A stretch of 64,000 nt of DNA from assembly GCF_014652615.1 (NCBI RefSeq), contig NZ_BMZD01000003.1, positions 372,001 through 436,000 on the forward strand, written 5' to 3'. Under the pieces are notes generated by a model. The model was not told where the DNA came from. It saw nothing but the letters and a program-made list of their open reading frames with translations, and did no database searches. Below are positions 46,681 to 55,508 of this stretch, in pieces. Source of the DNA: Novosphingobium arvoryzae. GTDB taxonomy: Bacteria; Pseudomonadota; Alphaproteobacteria; Sphingomonadales; Sphingomonadaceae. Both the position numbers and the translations under genes were made by a program. Each line of letters starts with the position of its first letter. Within the stretch, counting starts at the first letter, position 1.

Positions 46681-48174
46681 ATGCTGGATGAACGGCTGCC
46701 GGTGATTGTCGGCGTGGGTCAGATCAATGATCGACCGGCAAACCTGCTGGACGGAATGGACCCGGTAGAGCTGATGGCCGCCGCGCTGGAAAAGGCCCAG
46801 GCCGACGCTGGCGCCGACCTGCTGGGCGATGCCGATTACCTGGGCGTGGTGCAGCAAATTGCGTTCCCGGCCATCGCCAATGCCTGCGAACCGCTGGCCG
46901 CGCGGCTAGGCGCAAGCCCGGCCGTGATGTTCCAGAGCCACGGCCCCAATGGCGACAGTCCGGTCATGCTGCTGAACGAGGCCGCCAACCGGATCGGCGC
47001 TGGCGAAACCCGGATTGCGATCATCGCCGGAGCCGAAGCTCTGCGCACCGCCGGGGCGCGGGCGGCGGCGGCAGCGGCGGACGGGCAAAAGCCCGATGCC
47101 CTGCGCCAGGCCGCACACCGCAAGATGCTGGGCTATGCGCAAAGCTACGGGCTGGTCGCGCCGGTCGATGTCTATCCGCTCTATGAGAACGCCCTGCGCC
47201 ACAGCCTGGGGCAGACGCTGGCCGAGGCGCAGGCTGAAAGCGGCGCAATCTGGAGCAGGTTCAGCGAAGTGGCCGCCGCGAACGAGAACGCCTGGATCCG
47301 CAAGCCGGTCAGCGCGGCAGAGATCGTGACGCCATCCGACAGCAACCGGCCTATCGCCTTTCCCTATACCAAGCTGCAGGTGGCCAATGCGGCGGTGAAC
47401 CAGGGCGCGGCGTTTATCGTCACCAGCGTGGGCGAGGCGCGGCGGCGCGGCATTCCAGAGGCCAAATGGATCTATGTTGGCAACGGCGCAGCCGCGCATG
47501 AGCATGACAGCTGGCTTGAGCGCGACACATATGACCACAGCGCCAGCATGGAAGTCTCGATCCGCCGCACGCTGGACCTCAACGCGCTCACGCCGGCCGA
47601 TCTCGATACGGTGGAGCTCTACAGCTGCTTTCCCTGCATTCCCAAGCTGGCGCGGCGGATCATTGACTGGCCGCTCGACAAGCCCGCAACCGTGTTTGGC
47701 GGGCTGACCTTTGGCGGCGGACCGATCGGCAACTACATGAGCCACGCGATTGCCAGCATGGTCGATCAGCTGCGCGCCCGGGGCGGCACCGGGCTGCTGT
47801 TTGCCAATGGCGGCTTTGCCACCCACAACCACACCATCGCGGTATCGAGCCAGCCGATCGCCGCTGCCAGTTTCCCGCGCAGTTATGATTTCCAGGCCGA
47901 AGCCGATGCCCTGCGCGGGGCCATTCCGGCGCAGGACCGGGACTATGCCGGACCGGCGACGCTGGAAACCTACACGGTGTTCTATGGCCGCGACGGGCAG
48001 CCCCGGTCGGGCGTGGTCGTCGCCCGCACGCCGGATGGCAAGCGCACGCTGGGGCATGTGCCGGGCAGCGACGAGGCAACTCTGGCGCGGCTCACGGCCA
48101 GCGACGGCGACCCTGTCGGCGCGGCCGGCACGATTGGTGCGGGCGATCCGCTCAACCTGTGGGCGTTTGCCTGA
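46681..48174 (+). CDS. SCP-x-like thiolase / acetyl-CoA acetyltransferase family protein
   Basis: 497 aa. The thiolase fold opens with LPVIVGVGQINDRPAN and includes IAIIAGAEALRTAG and the late segment FGGLTFGGGPIGNYMSHAIASMV, plus LFANGGFATHNHTIAVS. The usual N-terminal nucleophile motif is not obvious: the expected region reads QSHGPNGDSPVMLLNEAANR without Cys, while VELYSCFPCIPKLA carries two. A C-terminal domain of ~100 residues follows. It may be a thiolase-like enzyme or aldolase-type partner for CoA thioesters. Start 46681 follows AAGGGAG. It overlaps the convergent AraC gene by 23 bp. Confidence 0.82.
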   Translation: MLDERLPVIVGVGQINDRPANLLDGMDPVELMAAALEKAQADAGADLLGDADYLGVVQQIAFPAIANACEPLAARLGASPAVMFQSHGPNGDSPVMLLNEAANRIGAGETRIAIIAGAEALRTAGARAAAAAADGQKPDALRQAAHRKMLGYAQSYGLVAPVDVYPLYENALRHSLGQTLAEAQAESGAIWSRFSEVAAANENAWIRKPVSAAEIVTPSDSNRPIAFPYTKLQVANAAVNQGAAFIVTSVGEARRRGIPEAKWIYVGNGAAAHEHDSWLERDTYDHSASMEVSIRRTLDLNALTPADLDTVELYSCFPCIPKLARRIIDWPLDKPATVFGGLTFGGGPIGNYMSHAIASMVDQLRARGGTGLLFANGGFATHNHTIAVSSQPIAAASFPRSYDFQAEADALRGAIPAQDRDYAGPATLETYTVFYGRDGQPRSGVVVARTPDGKRTLGHVPGSDEATLARLTASDGDPVGAAGTIGAGDPLNLWAFA

Positions 48175-49036
48175 ACCAGCCGCGCTCCCGCCGGAACCGC
48201 GACGGTTCCACCCCGGCCCGCCCCTTGAAGAAGCGCGAGAAATAGGCCGGATCGGCAAAGCCCAGGTCGTCCGCGACCTGGGCAACGCCAGCGGCGGTAA
48301 AGGTCAGCGCGCGCATGGCTTCGCGCAGGAGGCGGTCCAGCGCGATGTCGCCCGGTGACTTGCCGGTAACATGGCGGCAGGCCCGCGTCAGCGTCTGCGG
48401 CGTGGTTCCCAGTTCGGCCGCATAGCGCGCCACCGCCCAATGTTCCCGGAACCGCGCCTCGACCAGCGCGGTGAAGCGCCGCACCAGCAGGATGCGCCGG
48501 TCCACCGGCCCGTGCGCGGCCGCCGCCTGTGCGGCCGCGGCTTCGTCCACCATGGCCAGGATCAGGGCCAATGCGGCCAGCGTGGCGGCATCGGGGCGTC
48601 CCTGCCGCATGTGCAACGCCGCCATCAGGCCCGCGACGAGCGCGTCAACCGGCAGGCACAGCGCCTGCCCGCCCCGGACCAGCGCCGCAACCCCGAACCC
48701 GGCGAGGCGCGGATCGTCGAGCAGGGCATCCGCCACCGACAGCACCCAGCCCTGCGTCTGCGGCGCGAACCGGAAGGCGTGAACGACTCCGCCCGGCACG
48801 AGCGCCAGCTGCCCCGGCTCCAACCGGGTCTCCCCCACCCCATCCGCCAGCGCCCCCTGCCCTTCCGTGACCAACAGCAGCTGGAAAATGCCGGGGTGCG
48901 AATGGGGCGAAATGGTCCATTCGTACAGGCTGGAACGATCCGAGATCGGCTCAACGTGCACGAACTCCGGCGCAATTGTCCGCGCAGCTTCGCCATAGAG
49001 GGCGAATTCGGCAATCGACTGCGATCTGTGCGCCAT
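48152..49036 (-). CDS. AraC-family regulator (PobR-like)
   Basis: 294 aa from ATG 49036; ATG 49054 is an alternative. The N-terminal cupin-like effector domain has SPHSHPGIFQLLLVTEGQGAL and LEPGQLALVPGGVVHAFRF. The C-terminal double helix-turn-helix has VARYAAELGTTPQTLTRACR and VAQVADDLGFADPAYFSRFF, the standard AraC signature. PobR-type members respond to aromatic acids. Its 3' end overlaps the thiolase-like gene by 23 bp. It could control the acyl-CoA genes or the adjacent efflux operon, but the palindrome at 46616 is not an AraC-type site. Confidence 0.9.
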   Translation of the reverse strand: MAHRSQSIAEFALYGEAARTIAPEFVHVEPISDRSSLYEWTISPHSHPGIFQLLLVTEGQGALADGVGETRLEPGQLALVPGGVVHAFRFAPQTQGWVLSVADALLDDPRLAGFGVAALVRGGQALCLPVDALVAGLMAALHMRQGRPDAATLAALALILAMVDEAAAAQAAAAHGPVDRRILLVRRFTALVEARFREHWAVARYAAELGTTPQTLTRACRHVTGKSPGDIALDRLLREAMRALTFTAAGVAQVADDLGFADPAYFSRFFKGRAGVEPSRFRRERGWFRQTPTG

Positions 49037-49146
49037 GGCCGAAGTTTGGCGCATTGTCCGAAAAGTGCAAGTCCGCCGCTCCGGCCAAGCACTACACCAT
49101 CACATTAAGTCTGGACATTCTAAGCCTGCTTATTAAAAGCGCGGGC

Positions 49147-49599
49147 ATGGACATGCCCACGACCTACCTCATCAGCGACAGCTCGCGCCTGCTGCGCCGC
49201 GCGTTCGACAACCGGGTGCGCACACTGGGCGTGACCGGACCACAGGCCCGCCTGCTGCTGGTGCTGTCGGTGACCGAGGGCGAGAACCAGGGCTATTATG
49301 CCGAGCGGCTGGACGTGGAGCCGATCACCCTGTGCCGCATGGTCGACCGCATGGAAGAAGCCGGCCTGCTGGAACGCCGGCGCGATCCGGCCGACCGGCG
49401 CGCCTGGCAAGTCCACCTGACCGAGCGCAGCCGCCCGATGATCGAACGTCTGCGCGAATGCGTAGAGCAATTGAATGATGACATGCAGGCCGGGCTTGAT
49501 GCCAATCAACGCTCCTTGCTCGCCGATGCGCTTGAGCGCGTGCGAATGAACCTGGGGGGCAATCCCGCCCCCGCCTATCGGACCAGTGCCAATGGCTGA
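49147..49599 (+). CDS. MarR-family regulator of the efflux operon
   Basis: 150 aa. Winged helix with GVTGPQARLLLVLSVTEGEN, YAERLDVEPITLCRMVDRME and the wing LERRRDPADRRAWQVHLTERS. Start ATG 49147, with ATG 49153 as second choice; a longer upstream reading overlaps the AraC gene head and is unlikely. Its last 8 bp overlap the EmrA-like gene, so it is an autoregulated first gene of the operon, probably relieved by a phenolic or other toxic ligand. Confidence 0.9.
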   Translation: MDMPTTYLISDSSRLLRRAFDNRVRTLGVTGPQARLLLVLSVTEGENQGYYAERLDVEPITLCRMVDRMEEAGLLERRRDPADRRAWQVHLTERSRPMIERLRECVEQLNDDMQAGLDANQRSLLADALERVRMNLGGNPAPAYRTSANG

Positions 49600-50671
49600 A
49601 GCAGATCCCGTCTTCCCCGAAACCCGGCCGTCCGCTGCTGCCGGAACCGATCACCAGCCGCCCAAGCGCCAGTTCGGGCGGTTGCTGGCGATGCTGTCGG
49701 TCCCGGTGCTGATCCTGATTGGCGGCGGATACTACTGGTACAGCCTGCAGGGCCAGGTTTCGACCGACAATGCCTACGTCAAGCAGGACAAGGTGTCCGT
49801 AAGTTCCGAGATCAACGGCCGGATCGTGGAAGTCGCGGTCGGCGACAACCAGGTGGTCAAGGCGGGCGACCTGCTGTTCCGGATCGATCCGGAACCCTAT
49901 CAGTTGCAGATCGCCCAGGCCGATGCGGCGATTGCCGCCGCGCAGGCCAACGTTGTCGCCCTGTCCAACGCCAGTGAGCTCTCCGGCGCCGACATTGCCG
50001 CCGCGCGCGAAAGCGTGGCCTTTGCCCAGTCCAACTTCGTACGCCAGCAAGCCCTGATGCAGCGCGGATTTACCACCAAGGCCGCTTTCGATGCTGCGCA
50101 GCATGCCGTGCAGCAAGCGCAGGAGCAACTGAACCTGGCGCAGGCCAAGGCGCGCGAGGCTTCGGCCCGGCTCGCCACGGGCGCGCAAGTGCCCGGCGTC
50201 AATCCGCAAGTCGCGCAGGCCCGCGCGCAACGGGCGGAAGCGGAGCTCAACCTGCGCCGCACCGCCGTGCGTGCGCCCATCGCCGGCCGCCTGTCGCAGA
50301 CCAGCCGCCTGCTGATCGGGCAGCAGGCGATTTCGGGGTTGCCTGTGGTGACCATCGTGGCCAGCCAGGGCGGCTATGTCGAAGCCAACTTCAAGGAAAC
50401 CGACCTTGACCACATGCGCCCCGGCCAGCGCGCCGAAGTGCGCTTCGATGCCTATCCCGGCGTGACGCTGAAGGGCCATGTCGGCTCGATTGGCGCCGGC
50501 ACCGGCAGCGAATTCTCGATGCTGCCCGCGCAGAACGCGACCGGCAACTGGGTGAAGGTGACCCAGCGCGTGCCGGTGCGGATCGAGCTTGACGATGCCA
50601 GCCCGCGCCAGTTGCTGGCCGGACTGTCCGCCAAGGTGAAGGTCTTTACCGACGAGCCGGCCAAGCGCTGA
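49592..50671 (+). CDS. HlyD/EmrA-family membrane fusion protein
   Basis: 359 aa periplasmic adaptor. One N-terminal membrane helix (LLAMLSVPVLILIGGGYYWY), a lipoyl-like half VSVSSEINGRIVEVAVGDNQVVKAGDLLFRID, an alpha-helical hairpin (residues ~95-190, rich in AQAQ heptads), then VRAPIAGRLSQTSRLLIGQQ and a beta-barrel ending LDDASPRQLLAGLSAKVKV. It bridges EmrB-type pump and outer-membrane channel. ATG 49592 overlaps the marR stop; a GTG at 49586 is possible. Confidence 0.93.
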   Translation: MAEADPVFPETRPSAAAGTDHQPPKRQFGRLLAMLSVPVLILIGGGYYWYSLQGQVSTDNAYVKQDKVSVSSEINGRIVEVAVGDNQVVKAGDLLFRIDPEPYQLQIAQADAAIAAAQANVVALSNASELSGADIAAARESVAFAQSNFVRQQALMQRGFTTKAAFDAAQHAVQQAQEQLNLAQAKAREASARLATGAQVPGVNPQVAQARAQRAEAELNLRRTAVRAPIAGRLSQTSRLLIGQQAISGLPVVTIVASQGGYVEANFKETDLDHMRPGQRAEVRFDAYPGVTLKGHVGSIGAGTGSEFSMLPAQNATGNWVKVTQRVPVRIELDDASPRQLLAGLSAKVKVFTDEPAKR

Positions 50672-50681
50672 TCCCGCGCCC

Positions 50682-52226
50682 ATGGCCAGCGCCCCTGCCC
50701 TGCTCGCACCGGAACAGGACGTTCCGCTCTATCCGGTCCGCAACCACGGCCTGCTGATGCTGGGCGTGATGATCGCGGCGCTGCTGCAGATCCTCGATTC
50801 CACCATCGCCAATGTTGCCGTGCCGCATATGCAGACTTCGCTCGGCGCGAATGCGGATACGATCAACTGGGTGCTGACGAGCTATATCGTCGCAGCTGCC
50901 GTCGCGATGCCGATCACCGGCTGGCTGGCGGAACGGGTCGGCACGCGGCGCCTGTTCATCTGGTCGGTTGCGGGCTTCATCCTGTCATCGATGCTGTGCG
51001 GCATGGCCCAGAACATGACCAGCATGGTGATTTTCCGCGCGATGCAGGGGATTACCGGATCGTTTATCAGCCCGCTGAGCCAGGCCGCGATGATCGACAG
51101 CACCAAGCCTTCGCGCCAGCCGCAGATGATGTCGCTGTGGGGGATGAGCGTGATGATCGGTCCGATCCTGGGGCCGATCCTGGGCGGCTGGCTGACCGAG
51201 GAATGGAACTGGCGCTGGGTATTCTACGTCAACCTGCCGCTGGGGATTGTCTCGCTGGTGATCCTGATCGCCGAACTGCCGGACCGCGCGAAAAGCGAGC
51301 GGCGCTTTGACCTCATCGGGTTCGGGCTGGTCGCGCTGGCGCTGGGATCGCTGCAACTGATGCTGGACCGCGGCAACCATGTCGACTGGTTCGAATCGGT
51401 CGAGATCTGGATTTACACCGCCGTCACCGTTTCCGCCGCCTGGGTCGGCGTGCTGCACCTGACCAGCACGCCCGATCCGCTGTTCCGCCGCGAGCTGTTC
51501 GCCAATCCCAATTTCGCGATCTCGCTGCTGCTGATGGTCGTCGTCGGGCTGGTGATGATGGCTTCCATCGCGCTGCTGCCACCGATGATGCAGCACCTGT
51601 TCGGCTATTCGGTGATCGATACCGGCTGGGCGCTGATGCCGCGCGGGGTCGGCACGCTGGTTTCGATGCAGGTGTCGGGCTGGCTGGTGCGGCGGGGCGT
51701 CGATGCGCGCCCCATCGTCATGCTGGGGTTCCTGCTGGCCGGCGTTTCACTATGGATGATGTCCGGCTGGTCGCTGGACGTCGATAACGGACACATCATC
51801 ATCACCGGCCTGATCCAGGGCCTGGGCATGGGGCTGGTGTTCATCCCGCTGAACAACGCGGCGTTCGCCACCCTGCCGCCCACGCTGCGGACCGAAGGCG
51901 CCAGCCTGCTCAACCTGACCCGCTCGCTGGGGGCGTCGGTGGGGATCTCGGTCTGCACCACGCTGTTCGCACGCAGCGTGCAGGTCAGCCACGCAGACCT
52001 TGCCGCAAACGTGGACGGATCATTCACCGAGGCCATCGACGTGACCACGATCGACCGGTTCCAGGCGCTGGGCGATGCCGTGCTGCGCATGATCGACGGG
52101 GAAGTCACCCGGCAGGCGATGATGATTGCCTATATCAACGATTTCTACGCGATGATGTGGGTGACGCTGGCAGCCATCCCGCTGGTCCTGCTGATGCGTC
52201 CTGTCACGCCGCCCCGGCAGCCCTGA
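50682..52226 (+). CDS. DHA2-family MFS drug efflux pump (EmrB type)
   Basis: 514 aa with about 14 membrane helices. Motif C-type LQILDSTIANVAVPHMQTSL and motif A-like TGWLAERVGTRRLFIWSV in helices 1-3, GPILGPILGGWLTEEWNWRW in helix 5, and a C-terminal ALLPPMMQHLFGYSVIDTGWA. It exports hydrophobic compounds using the proton gradient, with the EmrA-like adaptor 10 bp upstream. No outer-membrane TolC gene is in the operon. Confidence 0.94.
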   Translation: MASAPALLAPEQDVPLYPVRNHGLLMLGVMIAALLQILDSTIANVAVPHMQTSLGANADTINWVLTSYIVAAAVAMPITGWLAERVGTRRLFIWSVAGFILSSMLCGMAQNMTSMVIFRAMQGITGSFISPLSQAAMIDSTKPSRQPQMMSLWGMSVMIGPILGPILGGWLTEEWNWRWVFYVNLPLGIVSLVILIAELPDRAKSERRFDLIGFGLVALALGSLQLMLDRGNHVDWFESVEIWIYTAVTVSAAWVGVLHLTSTPDPLFRRELFANPNFAISLLLMVVVGLVMMASIALLPPMMQHLFGYSVIDTGWALMPRGVGTLVSMQVSGWLVRRGVDARPIVMLGFLLAGVSLWMMSGWSLDVDNGHIIITGLIQGLGMGLVFIPLNNAAFATLPPTLRTEGASLLNLTRSLGASVGISVCTTLFARSVQVSHADLAANVDGSFTEAIDVTTIDRFQALGDAVLRMIDGEVTRQAMMIAYINDFYAMMWVTLAAIPLVLLMRPVTPPRQP

Positions 52227-52233
52227 CGCGAAA

Positions 52234-52262
52234 GGCCCGCCACGCCGAAAGCGTGACGGGCC
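52234..52262 (-). terminator. Terminator of isocitrate lyase gene
   Basis: On the minus strand GGCCCGTCACGC and GCGTGGCGGGCC form a 12-bp stem (one T-G wobble) with loop TTTCG, followed by TTTCG. It sits 32 bp after the aceA stop and may also serve the convergent EmrB gene. Confidence 0.72.
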
Positions 52263-52294
52263 AATGCATCCTCCCCAGGATCTGGTGCGCGGCT

Positions 52295-53890
52295 TTATGC
52301 TGCGAATTGGTTCATCGTGTTGGCGGCGCCACCGGCCTTGAGCGCGGCTTCACCGGCGAAGTATTCCTTGTGGTCGTCGCCAATGTCGCTGCCCGACATG
52401 TTCTGGTGCTTCACGCAGGCGATGCCCTGGCGGATTTCCTGACGCTGGACGTTCTTGACGTAGCCCAGCATGCCCTGATCGCCGAAGTATTCCTTGGCCA
52501 GGTTATCCGTGCTGAGCGCGGCCGTGTGATAGGTCGGCAGGGTGATCAGGTGGTGGAAGATCCCGGCCTGCGCCGCCGCATCGCGCTGGAAGGTGCGGAT
52601 GCGCTCGTCCGCCTCGTTCGACAGTTCGCTGCCGTCGTAGTCCACGCTCATCAGCTTGGCCCGGTCATAGCCGCTCATGTCACGGCCTTCGGCGGTCCAG
52701 GCATCGAACACCTGCTGGCGGAAGTTCAGCGTCCAGTTGAAGCTGGGCGAGTTGTTGTAGACCAGCTTGGCATTCGGGATCACTTCGCGGATCCGGCTGA
52801 CCATCCCGCCGATCTGGCCGATGTGCGGCTTTTCGGTTTCGATCCACAGCAGGTCCGCACCGTTCTGCAAGGACGTGATGCAGTCCAGCACGCAGCGGTC
52901 CTCACCGGTTCCGGCGCGGAACTGGTAGAGATTGCTGGGCAGGCGCTTGGGACGCATCAGCTTGCCGTCGCGGCTGATCAGGACGTCGCCATGCCCGACA
53001 TTGGCCGGATCGACTTCGTCGCAATCGAGGAAGCTGTTGTACTGGTCGCCAATGTCGCCAGCCTCGCGGGTGAAGGCGATCTGCTTGGTCAGGCCGGCCC
53101 CCAGCGAGTCCGTGCGGGCAACGATGACGCCGTCTTCAACGCCCAGCTCCATGAAGGCGTAACGGACCGCGCGGATCTTCGCCAGGAAGTCCTCATGCGG
53201 GACGGTAACCTTGCCGTCCTGGTGGCCGCACTGCTTTTCGTCCGACACCTGGTTTTCGATCTGGATGCAGCAGGCCCCGGCTTCGATCATCTTCTTCGAG
53301 AGCAGATAGGTCGCTTCCGCATTGCCGAAGCCGGCATCGATGTCGGCAATGATTGGAACGATGTGGGTCTGGTGACCGTCGATCGCCTGCTGGACCTGCT
53401 TGGCCTTGACCTCGTCCCCGGCGGCACGGGCGGCATCGAGATCGCGGAACAGCATGCCCAGTTCACGGGCATCGGCCTGGCGCAGGAAGGTGTAGAGTTC
53501 CTCGATCAGCATCGGCACGGTGGTCTTTTCGTGCATCGACTGGTCGGGCAGCGGACCGAATTCGCTGCGCAGCGCGGCGACCATCCAGCCCGACAGGTAG
53601 AGGTAACGGCCCTTGGTGGTGCCGAAGTGCTTCTTGATGGAAATCATCTTCTGCTGGCCGATGAACCCGTGCCAGCAGCCCAGCGACTGCGTGTAGTTGG
53701 CCGGATCCGCATCATAGGCGGCCATGTCCTGGCGCATGATCTTCGCGGTATAGCGGGCAATGTCCAGCCCGGTCTTGAACCGGTTCTGAAGCCGCATGCG
53801 GGCCACGGATTCAGCTTCGATCCCGTTCCAGGTCTGCTGGAAACGGCCGATTTCCTGCCCCGCTTCGGTGATGGTCTGCTGATAGGTCAT
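52295..53890 (-). CDS. aceA: Isocitrate lyase (long form)
   Basis: 531 aa glyoxylate-shunt enzyme splitting isocitrate into glyoxylate and succinate. The active-site loop reads DEKQCGHQDG with C221, in place of the usual KKCGH. IIADIDAGFGNAEATYLLSKKM, IENQVSDEK and VARTDSLGAGL are family segments. It is the longer proteobacterial type with an extended middle and C-terminus (GYVKNVQRQEIRQGIACVKHQ). The start MTYQQTITEAG at 53890 is clear, although the frame continues open upstream. It diverges from a ScfR/RamB-type regulator gene, which likely controls it. A terminator follows. Confidence 0.95.
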   Translation of the reverse strand: MTYQQTITEAGQEIGRFQQTWNGIEAESVARMRLQNRFKTGLDIARYTAKIMRQDMAAYDADPANYTQSLGCWHGFIGQQKMISIKKHFGTTKGRYLYLSGWMVAALRSEFGPLPDQSMHEKTTVPMLIEELYTFLRQADARELGMLFRDLDAARAAGDEVKAKQVQQAIDGHQTHIVPIIADIDAGFGNAEATYLLSKKMIEAGACCIQIENQVSDEKQCGHQDGKVTVPHEDFLAKIRAVRYAFMELGVEDGVIVARTDSLGAGLTKQIAFTREAGDIGDQYNSFLDCDEVDPANVGHGDVLISRDGKLMRPKRLPSNLYQFRAGTGEDRCVLDCITSLQNGADLLWIETEKPHIGQIGGMVSRIREVIPNAKLVYNNSPSFNWTLNFRQQVFDAWTAEGRDMSGYDRAKLMSVDYDGSELSNEADERIRTFQRDAAAQAGIFHHLITLPTYHTAALSTDNLAKEYFGDQGMLGYVKNVQRQEIRQGIACVKHQNMSGSDIGDDHKEYFAGEAALKAGGAANTMNQFAA

Positions 53891-53995
53891 TGCACGGTCC
53901 CTTGGCTTTCGCCCCTCGGCGGGGCACGGTCTGTGAGACGCCCAATGCCGCGCCGCGCCGCACCCCGGAAGGCCGGACGGAGTCAGCCTGTAAGG

Positions 53996-54018
53996 CTTTA
54001 CAACTTTTCCTTGTAAAG
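53996..54018. promoter_or_regulatory. Candidate ScfR/RamB-type operator between aceA and its regulator
   Basis: CTTTACAA and TTGTAAAG (53996-54003 and 54011-54018) are perfect inverted arms with a 7-bp spacer, and a further AGTTGTGCA follows. It lies in the 146-bp space between the divergent starts, 18 bp from the regulator start. RamB/PccR-type proteins bind TTTGCAAA-like sequences, which this resembles. Confidence 0.6.
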
Positions 54019-54036
54019 TTGTGCAGAGATGACAGA

Positions 54037-55431
54037 ATGGCCCGCATGGCCGAATCCCGCCCCCTTTACCTTGGCCCGCGCCTGAAGCGCCTGCGCCGTG
54101 AGCTGGGGCTGACCCAGCAGGCGATGGCGGGCGACCTGGGCATTTCCCCCAGCTATGTCGCCCTGCTGGAGCGCAACCAGCGCCCGCTGACCGCGGACCT
54201 GCTGCTGCGCCTCGCCAAGAGCTACAAGTTCGATCTCGCCGAGTTCGCGGGCGAGGACAGCGACGATTACGCCCGCCGCCTGTCCGATGTGCTGCGCGAC
54301 CCGATCTTTGCCGATATCGACCTGCCCGCGCTGGAAATCGCGGACCTCGCCTCCAGCTTTCCGGGCGTAAGCGAGGCGCTGCTGCGGCTGCATGGCGCCT
54401 ATACCAAGGAACAGCGCGCGCTGGCCGAACAGCGCGATGCGCCCGGCGCGTCCGATCCGGTGGCGGAAGCACGCCGGTTCGTCGCCAGCCAGCGCAACTA
54501 CTTCCACAGCATCGACACCCGCGCGGAGGAAATTGCCGCCGAGATCGCCAAGGCCGGCAGCGCGGCGGAATGGCTGCGCGCCACCACCGGCGTGCGCGTG
54601 CGATTCCTGCCGCCGGACGTGATGATGGACGCACTGCGCCGCTATGACCGGCACAACGAACAGCTGCTGATCGACGATACGCTCGATGCCGCCAGCCGCG
54701 CGTTCCAGATCGCCACGCACATCGCCTATACGTCGCTGCGCAAGGAGATCGCCGCCATCGTCCGGGCCGAGGACTTCGCCAGCCCCACCGCGACCAGCCT
54801 GGTCCGCCGCGCGCTGGCCTCTTACGGCGCGGCGGCAATCCTGATGCCCTATGACCGCTTCGCCCGCGCGGTGGAGGCGCGCAGCTATGACATCGAGGCG
54901 CTCAGCCGCCAGTTCGGTACCAGCTTCGAACAGGTCGCCCACCGGCTGACCACGCTGAACAAGCCGGGGATGCTGCGCATTCCGTTCTTCTTCATCCGCG
55001 TGGATCAGGCGGGCAACGTGTCAAAGCGGCTGGACGGTGCGGGCTTTCCCTTTGCCGCGCACGGCGGCGGCTGCCCGTTGTGGAGCGTCCATTCGGTATT
55101 CCGCACGCCCGGCGAAGTGGTGACGCAGTTCCTCGAATTGCCGGACGGTCAGCGGTTCTTCTCGATCGCCCGCACCGTGCGCGCTGGCGGCGGCACGTTC
55201 GACCGGCCCAGCGTGACCCGCGCGATCGCGCTGGCCTGCGCCGCCGAACACGCGCCCAAACTCGCCTACGCCCGCAGCGTGGCCGCGCCGGAGCCGACTC
55301 CCATCGGCGTCACCTGCCGCCTGTGCAACCGCCCTGCCTGCACCGCCCGCGCCGTGCCGCCAGTCGGCCGCGAGATCCTGCCCGACGATTACCGCCGCGA
55401 TACCGCGCCGTTCGGATTCGACAGCGACTAG
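54037..55431 (+). CDS. ScfR/RamB-family short-chain acyl-CoA responsive regulator
   Basis: 464 aa. Cro/CI-type helix-turn-helix at ~residues 10-65 (LGPRLKRLRRELGLTQQAMAGDLGISPSYVALLERNQRPL in parts), a ~200-residue IrrE/DUF955-like central domain and a C-terminal DUF2083 domain with FPFAAHGGGCPLWSVH and CRLCNRPACTARA cysteines. The DUF955 part reads ATHIAY in place of HExxH, so no peptidase activity is expected. Relatives (RamB, PccR, MccR) sense short acyl-CoAs and control glyoxylate or propionate genes, which fits its divergence from aceA. Start ATG 54037 or 54046. Confidence 0.92.
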   Translation: MARMAESRPLYLGPRLKRLRRELGLTQQAMAGDLGISPSYVALLERNQRPLTADLLLRLAKSYKFDLAEFAGEDSDDYARRLSDVLRDPIFADIDLPALEIADLASSFPGVSEALLRLHGAYTKEQRALAEQRDAPGASDPVAEARRFVASQRNYFHSIDTRAEEIAAEIAKAGSAAEWLRATTGVRVRFLPPDVMMDALRRYDRHNEQLLIDDTLDAASRAFQIATHIAYTSLRKEIAAIVRAEDFASPTATSLVRRALASYGAAAILMPYDRFARAVEARSYDIEALSRQFGTSFEQVAHRLTTLNKPGMLRIPFFFIRVDQAGNVSKRLDGAGFPFAAHGGGCPLWSVHSVFRTPGEVVTQFLELPDGQRFFSIARTVRAGGGTFDRPSVTRAIALACAAEHAPKLAYARSVAAPEPTPIGVTCRLCNRPACTARAVPPVGREILPDDYRRDTAPFGFDSD

Positions 55432-55508
55432 CGCCCTTCCCCTGCCCGTCCGTTCGTGGTTGATTGCCTCCAAACAGGAACAAGGCCAAAAGCCGGAGAA
55501 GGAATGGG

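Noticed and set aside
53891..54838. N-terminal extension of isocitrate lyase by over 300 codons
   Set aside because: It is Arg/Ser-rich antisense of the regulator gene; the family start is at 53890.
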